NCBI GenBank assembly: GCA_000739535.1 | Contig: DF820478.1 | Location: 18,211 to 82,210, forward strand | Origin: Candidatus Vecturithrix granuli | GTDB lineage: Bacteria; Moduliflexota; Moduliflexia; Moduliflexales; Moduliflexaceae | Length of the DNA: 64,000 nt | Reading direction: 5' to 3' | Shown here: piece by piece, positions 17,675 to 26,210 of the stretch | Layout: every line of letters begins with the position of its first letter | Position numbering within the stretch: the first letter of the stretch is position 1 | Made by a program: the position numbers and the translations under genes | The notes under the pieces: generated by a model | What the model was told of the DNA's origin: nothing | What the model saw: only the letters and a program-made list of their open reading frames with translations | Databases searched by the model: none

Positions 17675-18736
17675 TCAAGAATCTGTTTGAGTAAGCGTTG
17701 AATGTATGTGATGTTCTTCTTTGAGGCGGATAAATTCTTGCTTCACAGTGCACTCCAGCGAGATTCGCTGGTCTTCTGGTAGAAAAGATACGTTCACCGC
17801 GTTCAGGACAAATTGTTGGAGGTGTTCGATATCAAAGGAAAATGTTTCGGCAATGGTGCAATATTCTTCTGTTAACGTCGTATTGAACATTGGAGGATCG
17901 TCAGAATTGATCGTGACATACAGTCCTTCGTCTAATAAGTGGGGTAAAGGATGGCTGGCAATGTCTGGCGCGACCTTTAAACAGACATTGCTTGTCGGGC
18001 AGACTTCCAGAGGAATTTGGCGCGCGCGTAATTCGGCGACTAACTCCGGGTCTTCCAGACAACGAACGCCATGCCCGATTCGGTCGGCGTGTAAGGCTCG
18101 CAACGCGCCCCACATACTTTCCGGGCCTGCGATTTCACCGGCATGGGGGACGCTGGGAAGTCCGGCGGCGCGGACACGATCAAAAGCCGCTTGGAATTTT
18201 TCCGGAGGATGACCGATTTCAGGTCCGCCTAATCCAAACGCCACGATCCCGTTGCCCATTCCGCGAATAGCCCAATCTGCGATGATCATGCCTTCGTCAG
18301 GGCTAACATCCCGAGAAATATCAAGGACGATGCCCATCGAAACCCCAAGTTCTTGCTCTGCCCAATGTCGGGCGCGATTGATCGCCTGCAATTGTTCTTC
18401 AAACGGAAGCTGATGTTGTCGAAAGTGCGTAAATGCCGTATAGGTCACTTCAGAATAGAGGATATGCTGGGCTGCCTGGCCCTGTAAAAATTCACGGGTG
18501 AGTACTTCAATATCCTCCGGAGTACAGATACACTGGCATAAGGCGAGATAGACCTCGATAAAATGGGAAAAATCTGTAAACGCATACCATTGACGAATGC
18601 CTTCAACTGTGTCAGATGGAAGCTTCACGTGATTTCTCCTGGCCAAGGTCAACAAGGTTTCCGGTCGCGTTGCTCCTTCTAAGTGCACGTGCAATTCCAC
18701 TTTGGGCATAGCCTGAATAAATGATGTCAATGACAT
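17675..18736 (-). CDS. add: Adenosine deaminase
   Basis: 353 residues, the usual bacterial length. Zinc ligands are visible in MPKVELHVHLEGA (HxH, about 15-17), VPHAGE (about 199) and the SDDPP segment (about 280). The catalytic residues sit in HAGE and in RIGHGVRC. It converts adenosine to inosine in purine salvage; some family members act on adenine or other aminopurines. GGAGAAG precedes the ATG at 18736. A repeat of family C lies just upstream. Confidence 0.9.
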   Translation of the reverse strand: MSLTSFIQAMPKVELHVHLEGATRPETLLTLARRNHVKLPSDTVEGIRQWYAFTDFSHFIEVYLALCQCICTPEDIEVLTREFLQGQAAQHILYSEVTYTAFTHFRQHQLPFEEQLQAINRARHWAEQELGVSMGIVLDISRDVSPDEGMIIADWAIRGMGNGIVAFGLGGPEIGHPPEKFQAAFDRVRAAGLPSVPHAGEIAGPESMWGALRALHADRIGHGVRCLEDPELVAELRARQIPLEVCPTSNVCLKVAPDIASHPLPHLLDEGLYVTINSDDPPMFNTTLTEEYCTIAETFSFDIEHLQQFVLNAVNVSFLPEDQRISLECTVKQEFIRLKEEHHIHSTLTQTDS

Positions 18737-18756
18737 AACTTCTCCGATGTCAATCA

Positions 18757-18816
18757 GGAGTGCAAACTTCAGGTTGCCTGATTGATGGGCTTTTTATAAA
18801 CTGAGGTTGACACTCC
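18757..18816. repeat. Palindromic repeat, family C-like
   Basis: GGAGTGCAAACTTCAGGTTG pairs imperfectly with AAACTGAGGTTGACACTCC. It has the same ends as family C with a different inner stem. It lies in the promoter region of the adenosine deaminase gene. Confidence 0.6.
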
Positions 18817-18920
18817 AACGATTTTTAGCTCGCGTGAGGGAATTCGATGTCTCGTGTCGTGTAGTTGAAACAGAAAGGAAGGAATTTGTCAATAGGAAAT
18901 CACAGTGTTTTCTCTGTTCT

Positions 18921-19460
18921 TTACGTCGTCATTGAACGGAGAATTTCCTGATTTGCTTGCTGAAGCCCATGGGTATCTATCATGATATAGTACATTCCAG
19001 ATTCGGAACGCGGCCAGTGATGATAAAATGCCCTGGCATGTTTTGTATATTTCCAATCGGCAACACACATTGTTTTAAATCCATAGTCTCGCGCATAGGT
19101 TAAACAGGCGAGCATGAGATGCAATGCCACGCCTTTGCCAAGCCATTCATCCTGGATATAGAATCGTTCCAGTTCGATAGGTGCTGGCCCGGAAATACGC
19201 TTTAGCATGGAGGCATCGTGCATCTGGGCAAATCCAACCGCAATCTGGTTCATTTCCGCTATCAGAAAAAACGATCTGGCAGATTCCGCAATCTGCTTTT
19301 TCAAAAGTTGGGTATGAAAAATGTTGTTGACATAGGAATGCATACCCGGAGTATAGCGATCGGCAATATAGGTATTAATCCAGGTTTCACCTCCTAATTT
19401 GGCAAGCGTTTCAGCATCTTCAACGATCGCACGGCGAATGTGAATTGAATTGGTGTTCAT
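18921..19460 (-). CDS. GNAT-family N-acetyltransferase
   Basis: 179 residues. It begins IHIRRAIVEDAETLAKLGGETW, typical of small GNAT enzymes. The acetyl-CoA binding stretch is IELERFYIQDEWLGKGVALHLM (about 96-118), where the Q/RxxGxG/A loop reads WLGKGVA. The acceptor substrate is unknown. The start at 19460 is chosen because homology begins there and AGAGAA precedes it; the longer open frame to 19652 adds 64 unrelated residues. Confidence 0.8.
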   Translation of the reverse strand: MNTNSIHIRRAIVEDAETLAKLGGETWINTYIADRYTPGMHSYVNNIFHTQLLKKQIAESARSFFLIAEMNQIAVGFAQMHDASMLKRISGPAPIELERFYIQDEWLGKGVALHLMLACLTYARDYGFKTMCVADWKYTKHARAFYHHWPRSESGMYYIMIDTHGLQQANQEILRSMTT

Positions 19461-19807
19461 ACGATTCTCTCTTTTCCCCCCTTGTTTGGCTGTATGCTCT
19501 AACCGTGTCACGACATTAAATTTTTCAGGATTACAACGTCTATTTTGCAGAATTTTGCACAGATCAAATTCTGTAATGAAAAGACACGCTTCACCCGGAA
19601 AATGGTATAAACTTTTTAAAGAAAAATATAGCGATGTGGTTGTATCAAACAAAGAGAGAGGGAATTGTAAGGCAAAAAGACTGCATGATTCAGAAGCACC
19701 GCGATTACTCTGGCAAGATTATTGACTTTAGCCCAGACATCAATGTCCGGGCTGAAAGTCTCATACGCTCAATCATCTCGACCTGGTTTGAGTCTGCTTC
19801 TTAGGGA
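19461..19807. other. Intergenic region with a hairpin
   Basis: About 350 bases between the GNAT gene and iolC, both on the minus strand. AGCCCAGACAT and ATGTCCGGGCT (19732-19755) form an 11-bp stem with one mismatch just beyond the iolC stop and could serve as its terminator. The rest shows no gene. Confidence 0.5.
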
Positions 19808-20842
19808 TTATAACCCGCCGCGCGCCTCCACAAAGTCCATAGCTTCCTGATAAGTAGGCATAGAAGCAGAACAGGCGTGCCTGGTGACCACGATAGCTCC
19901 GCATGCATTCCCAAGCCGGGCGGCTTTATAGAGATCCCAGCCTTTGACAAAGCCATATAAAAATCCGCCGCCAAAGGCATCGCCAGCTCCCAAAATATTC
20001 TTGATTTCCACCGGAAATCCCGGAACCTCTGTAATAGATCTATCGTTCTGATGTACGCGGCAACCTTTGCTCCCACATTTTTCAATAATCACACTCGGCC
20101 CCATGGTTAACAGTGTGGCAATGTGTGCTTCCGTATCACCTGACACTCTGGCATCCGACACCTGAGAGTGCGTCAGGTTCACTTGATCAGGATTGGTCAG
20201 CATGGCGGCATTGATTTCATCCTGGGTGCCGATGACAATATCAACGGCATGTAAGACAGAACGAATGGCAACGCCGAAATAGCGAGCGTCTTTCCACTGA
20301 TCGGGCCGGAAATCTATATCCAGTACCACCTTCAGATCGTTTTGTTTGGCAAGTTCAGCAGCAAAAATCGTCGCGCTGCGGCTGGGTTCCCGGCTCAGGT
20401 TATTTCCGGCAAATTCGAATACTTTACACTCTTTTACCGGTGTAGCCAGGACATCATCAATCGTCAGTTCATTATCCGCACAATTATCGCGATAATAGAC
20501 CAGCGGAAATTTATCAGGCGGTTGAATGCCCAAAATGACGCAACTGGTGCGATGCCCTGGTTTACGTGGGGTATAACGCACATCCACCCCTTCTTGTTTA
20601 AGAAAGTGCAGCACAAAATCCCCAACAGGGTCTGCACCTACAGCCGTTAATAACAGATTTTTTAAGCCTAACCGCGCTCCTCCGACGCTCATATTGGTCG
20701 GAGATCCTCCGACATAGGCCGCAAAACTGGTGATTTTCTCAAAGGGCGCTCCAATATCGTTACTATACAAATCAATACATGAGCGTCCCATGTGAAGCAC
20801 GTCAAATGGACGTTCTCCAAGATGTTCAAAAGGATGGTTCAT
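19808..20842 (-). CDS. iolC: PfkB-family sugar kinase, 5-dehydro-2-deoxygluconokinase-like
   Basis: 344 residues. The start RPFDVLHMGRSCIDLYSNDIG and YVGGSPTNMSVGGARLGLKN are characteristic of IolC. The catalytic motif is NILGAGDAFGGGFLYG with the GAGD aspartate (about 289). It would phosphorylate 5-dehydro-2-deoxygluconate in myo-inositol breakdown, which agrees with iolG 6 kb away on the same strand. Another PfkB sugar kinase role cannot be excluded. AGGTG five bases before the ATG at 20842 fixes the start; the 17 upstream codons are family C repeat. Confidence 0.8.
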   Translation of the reverse strand: MNHPFEHLGERPFDVLHMGRSCIDLYSNDIGAPFEKITSFAAYVGGSPTNMSVGGARLGLKNLLLTAVGADPVGDFVLHFLKQEGVDVRYTPRKPGHRTSCVILGIQPPDKFPLVYYRDNCADNELTIDDVLATPVKECKVFEFAGNNLSREPSRSATIFAAELAKQNDLKVVLDIDFRPDQWKDARYFGVAIRSVLHAVDIVIGTQDEINAAMLTNPDQVNLTHSQVSDARVSGDTEAHIATLLTMGPSVIIEKCGSKGCRVHQNDRSITEVPGFPVEIKNILGAGDAFGGGFLYGFVKGWDLYKAARLGNACGAIVVTRHACSASMPTYQEAMDFVEARGGL

Positions 20843-20859
20843 ATTCACCTCAGCGTTCG

Positions 20860-20907
20860 GGAGTGCAAAAGCTCTGCTTTTGCCATGAAGCATGGCTTTT
20901 GCACTCC
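20860..20907. repeat. Palindromic repeat family C, copy 2
   Basis: GGAGTGCAAAAGCTCTGC at the left, GGCTTTTGCACTCC at the right. Nearly the same sequence is found inside a kinase gene at 42289-42337. It fills the gap between the methyltransferase and iolC genes. Confidence 0.8.
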
Positions 20908-20916
20908 TCTGTTATT

Positions 20917-22218
20917 TTACCTGACATTCACTGCAAGTCGGGTAGAAAAGGAATCATTCAGACTAAACCAGGTCACGCCTTCGCTGACCAAATCGCACTC
21001 GAGCAGGTAACGTCCCGGCGCAGGCGCAGGAATCCGAAGCTCAAGCCGAAGGGTTTCGCCTGGCTGCACAGGGTGATCATCGGCGGTTAATCTGGCTTTA
21101 TAATAGCTGAATTCTCGCATTGTTCCATCAGCATTGAGTAAGTGGCATCCCAGATAGACAGCCCCGATTCTTGCGGTTGCCGGCAGCCAAAGCTTGTCTG
21201 ACGTATTGGCGACAACCGCTTCAAGTTCAATGGGTTCGTGCGCATGATACTCAGTTTTCTTGATAACCGCGTGCAAATCTGCCGTCAATCCTTCACGTTT
21301 CCGGCTGTCACGCAAGGTTGCTGCATTTTTACAGAGCACGAAGGTTCGCCGGTTACACATATAGGCGACCGTATGTTTCAGATATTCAAGCGAGGGATCG
21401 CTAGCGCTGATAAAACCTCGATTGTGAAGAAAACTCGTGAATTCTGGCAAAGAGACCAGCAGGGGAAACGGATGATAGATTGCCGCCTGACATTGCGCAA
21501 ATCCAACCTGACGGGCCAGGGCGAAAATGTCTTCGAGCACAATATCATTCTCAATCACATGATGGTGCTTCATCTCATATTGCGCCTGGGCAGACCGGGA
21601 GTGCGTGGGGCCCGGTTCGCTGAATCCGGCAATGCCATCCTCTTTGAGCACGCGATACATTTCCGTCAATACCTCCTGTTGGTTAGGAATATGATGAAAC
21701 GCATCCATGCAAATAATCCGATCCACTCGCTTATCTGGCAAATCAATCGTCCGACCGTGAAAGGTTAAAAATGAGTGCGACGGTTGAGCACCAAACACCG
21801 GATGCTGGCGCGTGAGTTCCTGCCCAATTTTCAGCGCAGTTGGGGCGGCATCCAAAGAAATAACCTCACATCCCATCTGATTCAGCCAATGCGAAGCCCA
21901 GCAGGAGCCTGCGGCAAAATCGAGCACGGTCATATCTGGCGCAATCTCCAGTGCTGTGAGCAGATGCACGAAGGCGTTCAAGGTTTCGGCGACCGTATCG
22001 GACGAGGAAAATGGGATCGCCAGATGATAGTTCCAATGTTCAAGGCTTTGGTAATAGGCTTCTGCGCGCTCACAAAGTTCTTCTACCGAATATTGCTGGA
22101 ATAACTGTTTCACATCAACAGGCTCAGTCTGATGGGAACTCAGATTCGAATGAAGCGTTTTCTTGGGGAAAAATACAGCTTTCGCAAGGTTTTTGAGATA
22201 TTGTCTCAGTTTCAGCAT
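20917..22218 (-). CDS. SAM-dependent methyltransferase with C-terminal beta-sandwich domain
   Basis: 433 residues. A class I methyltransferase core spans about 60-260. The SAM motif is VLDFAAGSCWASHWL with LDAAP following (the usual GCGxG is replaced by AAGSC), then DRIICMDAFHHIPNQQEVLTEMYRVLKEDG. After about 320 the sequence is beta-rich (ELEAVVANTSDKLW, LELRIPAPAPGRYLLECDLV, VTWFSL). This is the type of sandwich found on polysaccharide-modifying and O-antigen export proteins, so a glycan or surface polymer substrate is possible but unproven. The start at 22218 lies 7 bases after the mazG stop, so the pair is probably co-transcribed. Confidence 0.75.
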   Translation of the reverse strand: MLKLRQYLKNLAKAVFFPKKTLHSNLSSHQTEPVDVKQLFQQYSVEELCERAEAYYQSLEHWNYHLAIPFSSSDTVAETLNAFVHLLTALEIAPDMTVLDFAAGSCWASHWLNQMGCEVISLDAAPTALKIGQELTRQHPVFGAQPSHSFLTFHGRTIDLPDKRVDRIICMDAFHHIPNQQEVLTEMYRVLKEDGIAGFSEPGPTHSRSAQAQYEMKHHHVIENDIVLEDIFALARQVGFAQCQAAIYHPFPLLVSLPEFTSFLHNRGFISASDPSLEYLKHTVAYMCNRRTFVLCKNAATLRDSRKREGLTADLHAVIKKTEYHAHEPIELEAVVANTSDKLWLPATARIGAVYLGCHLLNADGTMREFSYYKARLTADDHPVQPGETLRLELRIPAPAPGRYLLECDLVSEGVTWFSLNDSFSTRLAVNVR

Positions 22219-22225
22219 AATAGCC

Positions 22226-23011
22226 CTATTGAATGCCTGGTTCTTTGGCCTGCTGCCATAAAGCATCCATCTCTTCGCCGCTCAAATCTTTCCAGTCTTT
22301 ATTCATGGTCTGCATGGCGCGTTCTATCTGCGTAAATCTCTCAATAAATTTTGTAATCGCCTTGCGTAACGCATCATCGGGGTTGACGTGCAGAAACCGG
22401 GCAATACTGACCAGCACAAAGAGCAAATCGCCGAATTCATCTTCGATTTCCTCTAAATTTTCATGTTTATACGCCTGACGCAGTTCAGAGAATTCTTCAT
22501 CCAATTTTTCTAACACCTGATGAAAATTCTCCCATTCAAACCCGACATGCGAGGCTTTCGACTGAATCCGGTGGGCGCGTAACAAGGAGGGCAAATGTTT
22601 GGGAACGCCGTCTAACACAGATTTCCGTTCCGCTTTTTTTTCTTCTTTTTTAATCTGTTCCCAGTTGACCAGCACTTCTTCAGCATTGCTGACTTTGACT
22701 TCGCCAAATACGTGCGGATGCCGACGAATCATTTTGGTATGGACGGTTTCGATAATATCATAAATATCAATGCCGTCTTCTTCTTTGAGCAACTGGGCGT
22801 AGAAAACGATTTCAAACAGCAAATCTCCTAATTCCTCACGGATTTTTTCAGGGTTGCGTTCATCAACCGCTTCAACAACCTCATAAGCTTCTTCAATAAT
22901 ATAGGGTTTAATCGTATCTTTAGTCTGCTTTCGATCCCAGGGGCAGCCCTGTTCGCTGCGTAAGGTTGCCATGAGTTCAATCAGATCTTCCAAAATCGTT
23001 TTTTTCTGCAT
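22226..23011 (-). CDS. mazG: Nucleoside triphosphate pyrophosphohydrolase MazG
   Basis: 261 residues with two tandem MazG domains, the usual form. The first has CPWDRKQTKDTIKPYIIEEAYE and the EExxE...ExxD metal-binding set (EELGDLLFEIVFYA). The second has GFEWEN and EIEDEFGDLLFVLVSIARFL. It hydrolyses nucleoside triphosphates to monophosphates and pyrophosphate, acting in nucleotide pool cleaning or in lowering (p)ppGpp through MazEF. The start at 23011 (MQKKTILED) is favoured over an ATG 18 bases upstream. The 5' side is a family B repeat. Confidence 0.92.
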   Translation of the reverse strand: MQKKTILEDLIELMATLRSEQGCPWDRKQTKDTIKPYIIEEAYEVVEAVDERNPEKIREELGDLLFEIVFYAQLLKEEDGIDIYDIIETVHTKMIRRHPHVFGEVKVSNAEEVLVNWEQIKKEEKKAERKSVLDGVPKHLPSLLRAHRIQSKASHVGFEWENFHQVLEKLDEEFSELRQAYKHENLEEIEDEFGDLLFVLVSIARFLHVNPDDALRKAITKFIERFTQIERAMQTMNKDWKDLSGEEMDALWQQAKEPGIQ

Positions 23012-23034
23012 ATTTGCTGTGATGATCAATAGTT

Positions 23035-23129
23035 TTGCTTGATTTCTCTCGCAAAGCCCTTGAAGATGAATTCTTTGCGAGCTTTGCGGACTTTGCGAGA
23101 AACTAAAAAAAATTATTGATAATCGCTTA
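23035..23129. repeat. Palindromic repeat family B, copy 2
   Basis: TTTCTCTCGCAAAGCCC against GCTTTGCGGACTTTGCGAGA, with the same AT-rich flank (AATTATTGATAATCGCTTA) as copy 1 at 8420-8526, in opposite orientation. Confidence 0.75.
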
Positions 23130-23132
23130 TGT

Positions 23133-24503
23133 TCATAAAAGGTTGCGGTGGAGGCCGGCTTCTTTCAGAATCATATCGTTCAGTTTCTTCGCTGCTTCCT
23201 GACTCGTCGCTTCACTGACTACCCGCAAAATTGGTTCTGTGTTTGACGGGCGCACGTGAATCCAGGCTTTTTGGTCGTCCAGGAGAATTTTTAAGCCATC
23301 GGTGGTATCTATATGGGCATTCGCATATTTTTGCGTGAGCGTATCCACAATTCCGAAAATGTGATCAGAGGGCAGGGGCACTTTGCGTTTCACCATGAAA
23401 TACCGGGGAATCGCTTCGACTAACTCCGAGATGGTTTTCCCGGTTTCCGCCATGCACTGCAAAACAAGTCCCATTCCGATAAAACTGTCACGGCAGGGAT
23501 GGATCGCCGGAATCATGACGCCGCCATTGCCTTCGCCGCCGACAATCGCATGACATTCCAGGATTTTGTCAATTACATTACTTTCCCCAATTTTCGTGCG
23601 ATACACCGGGCAGTGATATTGGGCGGCAATATCTTCAATCACCCTGGATGTTGAGAGGTTGATGACAACCGGCCCCGGAGTTTTGGAGAGCACAAATTGC
23701 ACGGCCAGTGCCAAAGTATAATCTTCGCCAATGGCTTCTCCGTGTTCGTTGACGATGGCTAAGCGATCAGCGTCCGCGTCCTGGGCAAATCCGACATCGG
23801 CTCCGGAAAGCTTTGTGGTGGAGCAGAGTTGGGTTAAATGCTGAGGGGTCGGTTCCGGTTCGCGCGGAAAAAGCCCGTTTGGTTCGGTATTAATCGGGAT
23901 GAGTTGGCAGCCGAGTTCCTGGAGCAAACGCGGCGTCATCAGCGAGCCGGCCCCATTGCAGCAATCGAATGCCACTTTAAAGTGTTTTTGTCGAATTAGT
24001 TCCACATCAAGATACGCTAACACTTTTTTCAGATGCGATTCGATGGCCTGCGGATCAGAACGTACTTTATTGATCTCTTCGTCCGGGCAGCGTCGAAAGG
24101 TCTGGTCATGGTAAATTTCCACGATCGAACGGGATTCATATTCGTCTAAAAAACGGCCATCCTTGCCGACAAATTTGAGCGCGTTCCACTGCGCCGGGTT
24201 ATGACTGGCCGTAATAATAATACCTCCGATGGCTTCGGTTTCTTTGGTGCGAATTTGCACCGAGGGGGTTGGACAAATCCCGAGGTCTATGGGGATGCAG
24301 CCGGTCGAAAGCAAGCCGGAACAGACCGCATGGAACAACATTTCGCCAGAGGTGCGGGTATCACGCCCGACCGTAATCCGGCCTTCGCCTGTGAACGTGC
24401 CAAACGCTTTGGCAAAGCTTTCAATCAATTGCGGCGTCAAAAAATCGCCCACAACGCCGCGAACGCCGCTAATACTAATTTTGAGTGCATGTACTCGTGC
24501 CAT
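23133..24503 (-). CDS. Phosphohexomutase, GlmM/ManB type
   Basis: 456 residues. The phosphoserine loop is TASHNPAQWNALKF (about 97-110), the metal site is QDADADRLAIV (about 236) and the sugar-specificity loop is GGEGNGGVM (about 316). The C-terminal phosphate loop is RPSNTEPILRVV (about 422). All key residues are intact. The GEGNGG loop and ISGVRGVVG start fit phosphoglucosamine or phosphomannomutase-type enzymes, which supply activated hexoses for cell wall or polysaccharide. The start at 24503 is used because the region upstream is a palindromic repeat. A degenerate paralogue lies next upstream. Confidence 0.85.
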   Translation of the reverse strand: MARVHALKISISGVRGVVGDFLTPQLIESFAKAFGTFTGEGRITVGRDTRTSGEMLFHAVCSGLLSTGCIPIDLGICPTPSVQIRTKETEAIGGIIITASHNPAQWNALKFVGKDGRFLDEYESRSIVEIYHDQTFRRCPDEEINKVRSDPQAIESHLKKVLAYLDVELIRQKHFKVAFDCCNGAGSLMTPRLLQELGCQLIPINTEPNGLFPREPEPTPQHLTQLCSTTKLSGADVGFAQDADADRLAIVNEHGEAIGEDYTLALAVQFVLSKTPGPVVINLSTSRVIEDIAAQYHCPVYRTKIGESNVIDKILECHAIVGGEGNGGVMIPAIHPCRDSFIGMGLVLQCMAETGKTISELVEAIPRYFMVKRKVPLPSDHIFGIVDTLTQKYANAHIDTTDGLKILLDDQKAWIHVRPSNTEPILRVVSEATSQEAAKKLNDMILKEAGLHRNLL

Positions 24504-24508
24504 AAGAA

Positions 24509-24562
24509 TGTAGGTCGAAATTGTATTTCGACCAGCACAACGAAATACAATTTCGTTGTACA
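24509..24562. repeat. Palindromic repeat, double hairpin family E
   Basis: GGTCGAAATTGTATTTCGACC and CAACGAAATACAATTTCGTTG are two adjacent palindromes sharing the AAATTGTATTT core. They fill the space between the two phosphohexomutase genes. Confidence 0.7.
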
Positions 24563-24569
24563 ATGAATA

Positions 24570-25862
24570 TTACGCCACAATGGCCTTTCTGACTTCCGTT
24601 TTTCCTAATTGATGCAAACGGTCAGCTTCTTCCGGCTCAGGACTTTCGGCAATCACCCGCATCAAAGGATCATTGCGCGAAGGACGGATATGCAGCCAGC
24701 CGGTATCAAAAAAGATTTTCACACCGTCCGTGAAATCCAACCGATATCCGGAAAAAATTTCAGAAATTCGACGCAGCACCGTATGAAACAGAAAGACCGG
24801 ACACCGCACAACATCTTTATAAATGGTATAACGGGGAAAGGTTTGCACCACTTCGTTTAACGTTGTTTGACGCTGCGCCAGCATTTGCAGAATCAGGCCC
24901 ATGGAAACAATGCCGTCAAAACCATACAAAAAATCCGGAAATGCAGCGCTGCCGCTGCCTTCTCCGCCGATAATCGCAGAAATAGAACGCATACGCTCAA
25001 TAATATATTGCTGCCCTATCCGGCAGCGCGAGACCGGCGAACCGTATTTCTGCGCAATCATATCAATTAAACTCGAGGTAGAAACATTAGTCACAACCGG
25101 TTTTCCCGGATGTTGCGAGAGCATGTAGTCCGTGAGCAACGCGAAGGTGTATTCTTCCCCCAGAGATTGTCCTCGATCCGAAACGATCACAATACTCGAT
25201 GCATCCAGATTAAAAAAGAATCCTGCGTCTGCCCCAAGCGGCTGAATCAACTGCCGAATGGCTTGTGTATGTTTTTCGTTTGGAAGAGGGGTATAGATAG
25301 CATCCGGGGAGGGTTGATTATTAATGGCAATGACTTCGCATCCAAAAGCGTTAAATAAGGATTCGACAAATTGAGACGCCGTCCCATTGCCGCAATCCAG
25401 CACAATTTTAAATTGTCGGGCGCGAATCGTATCTACATCTAAAAAGGCGAGAAGATGTTCCGTATATTTCTGAAGTGCCGTCTGACAATACGACAATTGT
25501 CCAACCTGGTTCCAGGGTGCATAACTGAAAGACCCGTTGTGGAAGATATCTAAAAGCTCTTCACTTTGATACGTATTGAGCGGCGCGCCATCGGCGCTAA
25601 AAAACCGTAAGGCCTTCCATTCAGAACCGGTACTCGACCCGGAAATACTAATGCCTCCCTTACTGTTGAGTTGAGTGAGCGCGTATTGCAACACCGGGGT
25701 CGGTGTAATTCCAATATCATACAGGTCCACCCCTGTGGCTAAGATTCCTGCTATCACTGACGATCTCAGGCGTTCCCCGGCCCGCCGCGTATCCCGCCCT
25801 AAAACCACAGCGCCGGATTCAATATATGTTCCGAAGGCACAGGCAAAATCTGTTGCTAACAT
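24570..25862 (-). CDS. Degenerate, N-terminally short phosphohexomutase paralogue
   Basis: 430 residues, alignable along its whole length with the neighbouring mutase but lacking its first about 25 residues (the GVRG segment). The active site is altered: TASHNP is SGSSTG, so a serine remains but the HNP is lost, and the metal-binding DADADR is NLDASS. The sugar loop GGEGSGSAAF and the phosphate loop RPSRNDPLMRV are largely kept. The open frame has no internal stop. It is probably a pseudoenzyme, perhaps a regulatory or binding partner, or a gene early in decay. The adjacent position and same strand imply tandem duplication. Confidence 0.8.
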   Translation of the reverse strand: MLATDFACAFGTYIESGAVVLGRDTRRAGERLRSSVIAGILATGVDLYDIGITPTPVLQYALTQLNSKGGISISGSSTGSEWKALRFFSADGAPLNTYQSEELLDIFHNGSFSYAPWNQVGQLSYCQTALQKYTEHLLAFLDVDTIRARQFKIVLDCGNGTASQFVESLFNAFGCEVIAINNQPSPDAIYTPLPNEKHTQAIRQLIQPLGADAGFFFNLDASSIVIVSDRGQSLGEEYTFALLTDYMLSQHPGKPVVTNVSTSSLIDMIAQKYGSPVSRCRIGQQYIIERMRSISAIIGGEGSGSAAFPDFLYGFDGIVSMGLILQMLAQRQTTLNEVVQTFPRYTIYKDVVRCPVFLFHTVLRRISEIFSGYRLDFTDGVKIFFDTGWLHIRPSRNDPLMRVIAESPEPEEADRLHQLGKTEVRKAIVA

Positions 25863-26210
25863 AATTTGTATATCTAAAATTTCGGAAGTCTGGCATTTTC
25901 CATGTAAGAGTTCCGACGTCTGCCAAACGTCGGAACTCTGGTTTTCTTCTCCCTTGATTTCCTAATAAGGTTTAAGAAGAAACTCCCTTCTTGTCAAGAA
26001 TCTTTTCCATTTTTTAACGTGTTAGCACGTAGTGCTTCAAGTATTGTAGGAAAGATGACCTCACCTGTCCCGTTATCATGCCGCATAGGGGCTGTGGATT
26101 GTCTACGGCGAAGAAGAAAGAGACGTGGGGCATTTTCTGGTGCTACAATACTTTATCGCTTACAGCGAATAAATGTGAATATTTTATTCTGCCTGGAAAT
26201 TCTGATTGAG
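25863..26210. other. Intergenic region with one palindrome
   Basis: A palindromic repeat lies at 25880-25943 (GAGTTCCGACGTC against AACGTCGGAACTC). The rest (25950-26210) has no supported gene. A minus-strand stretch ending FPTILEALRANTLKNGKDS at about 25997 looks codon-like, but I could not link it to a family. Confidence 0.5.
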
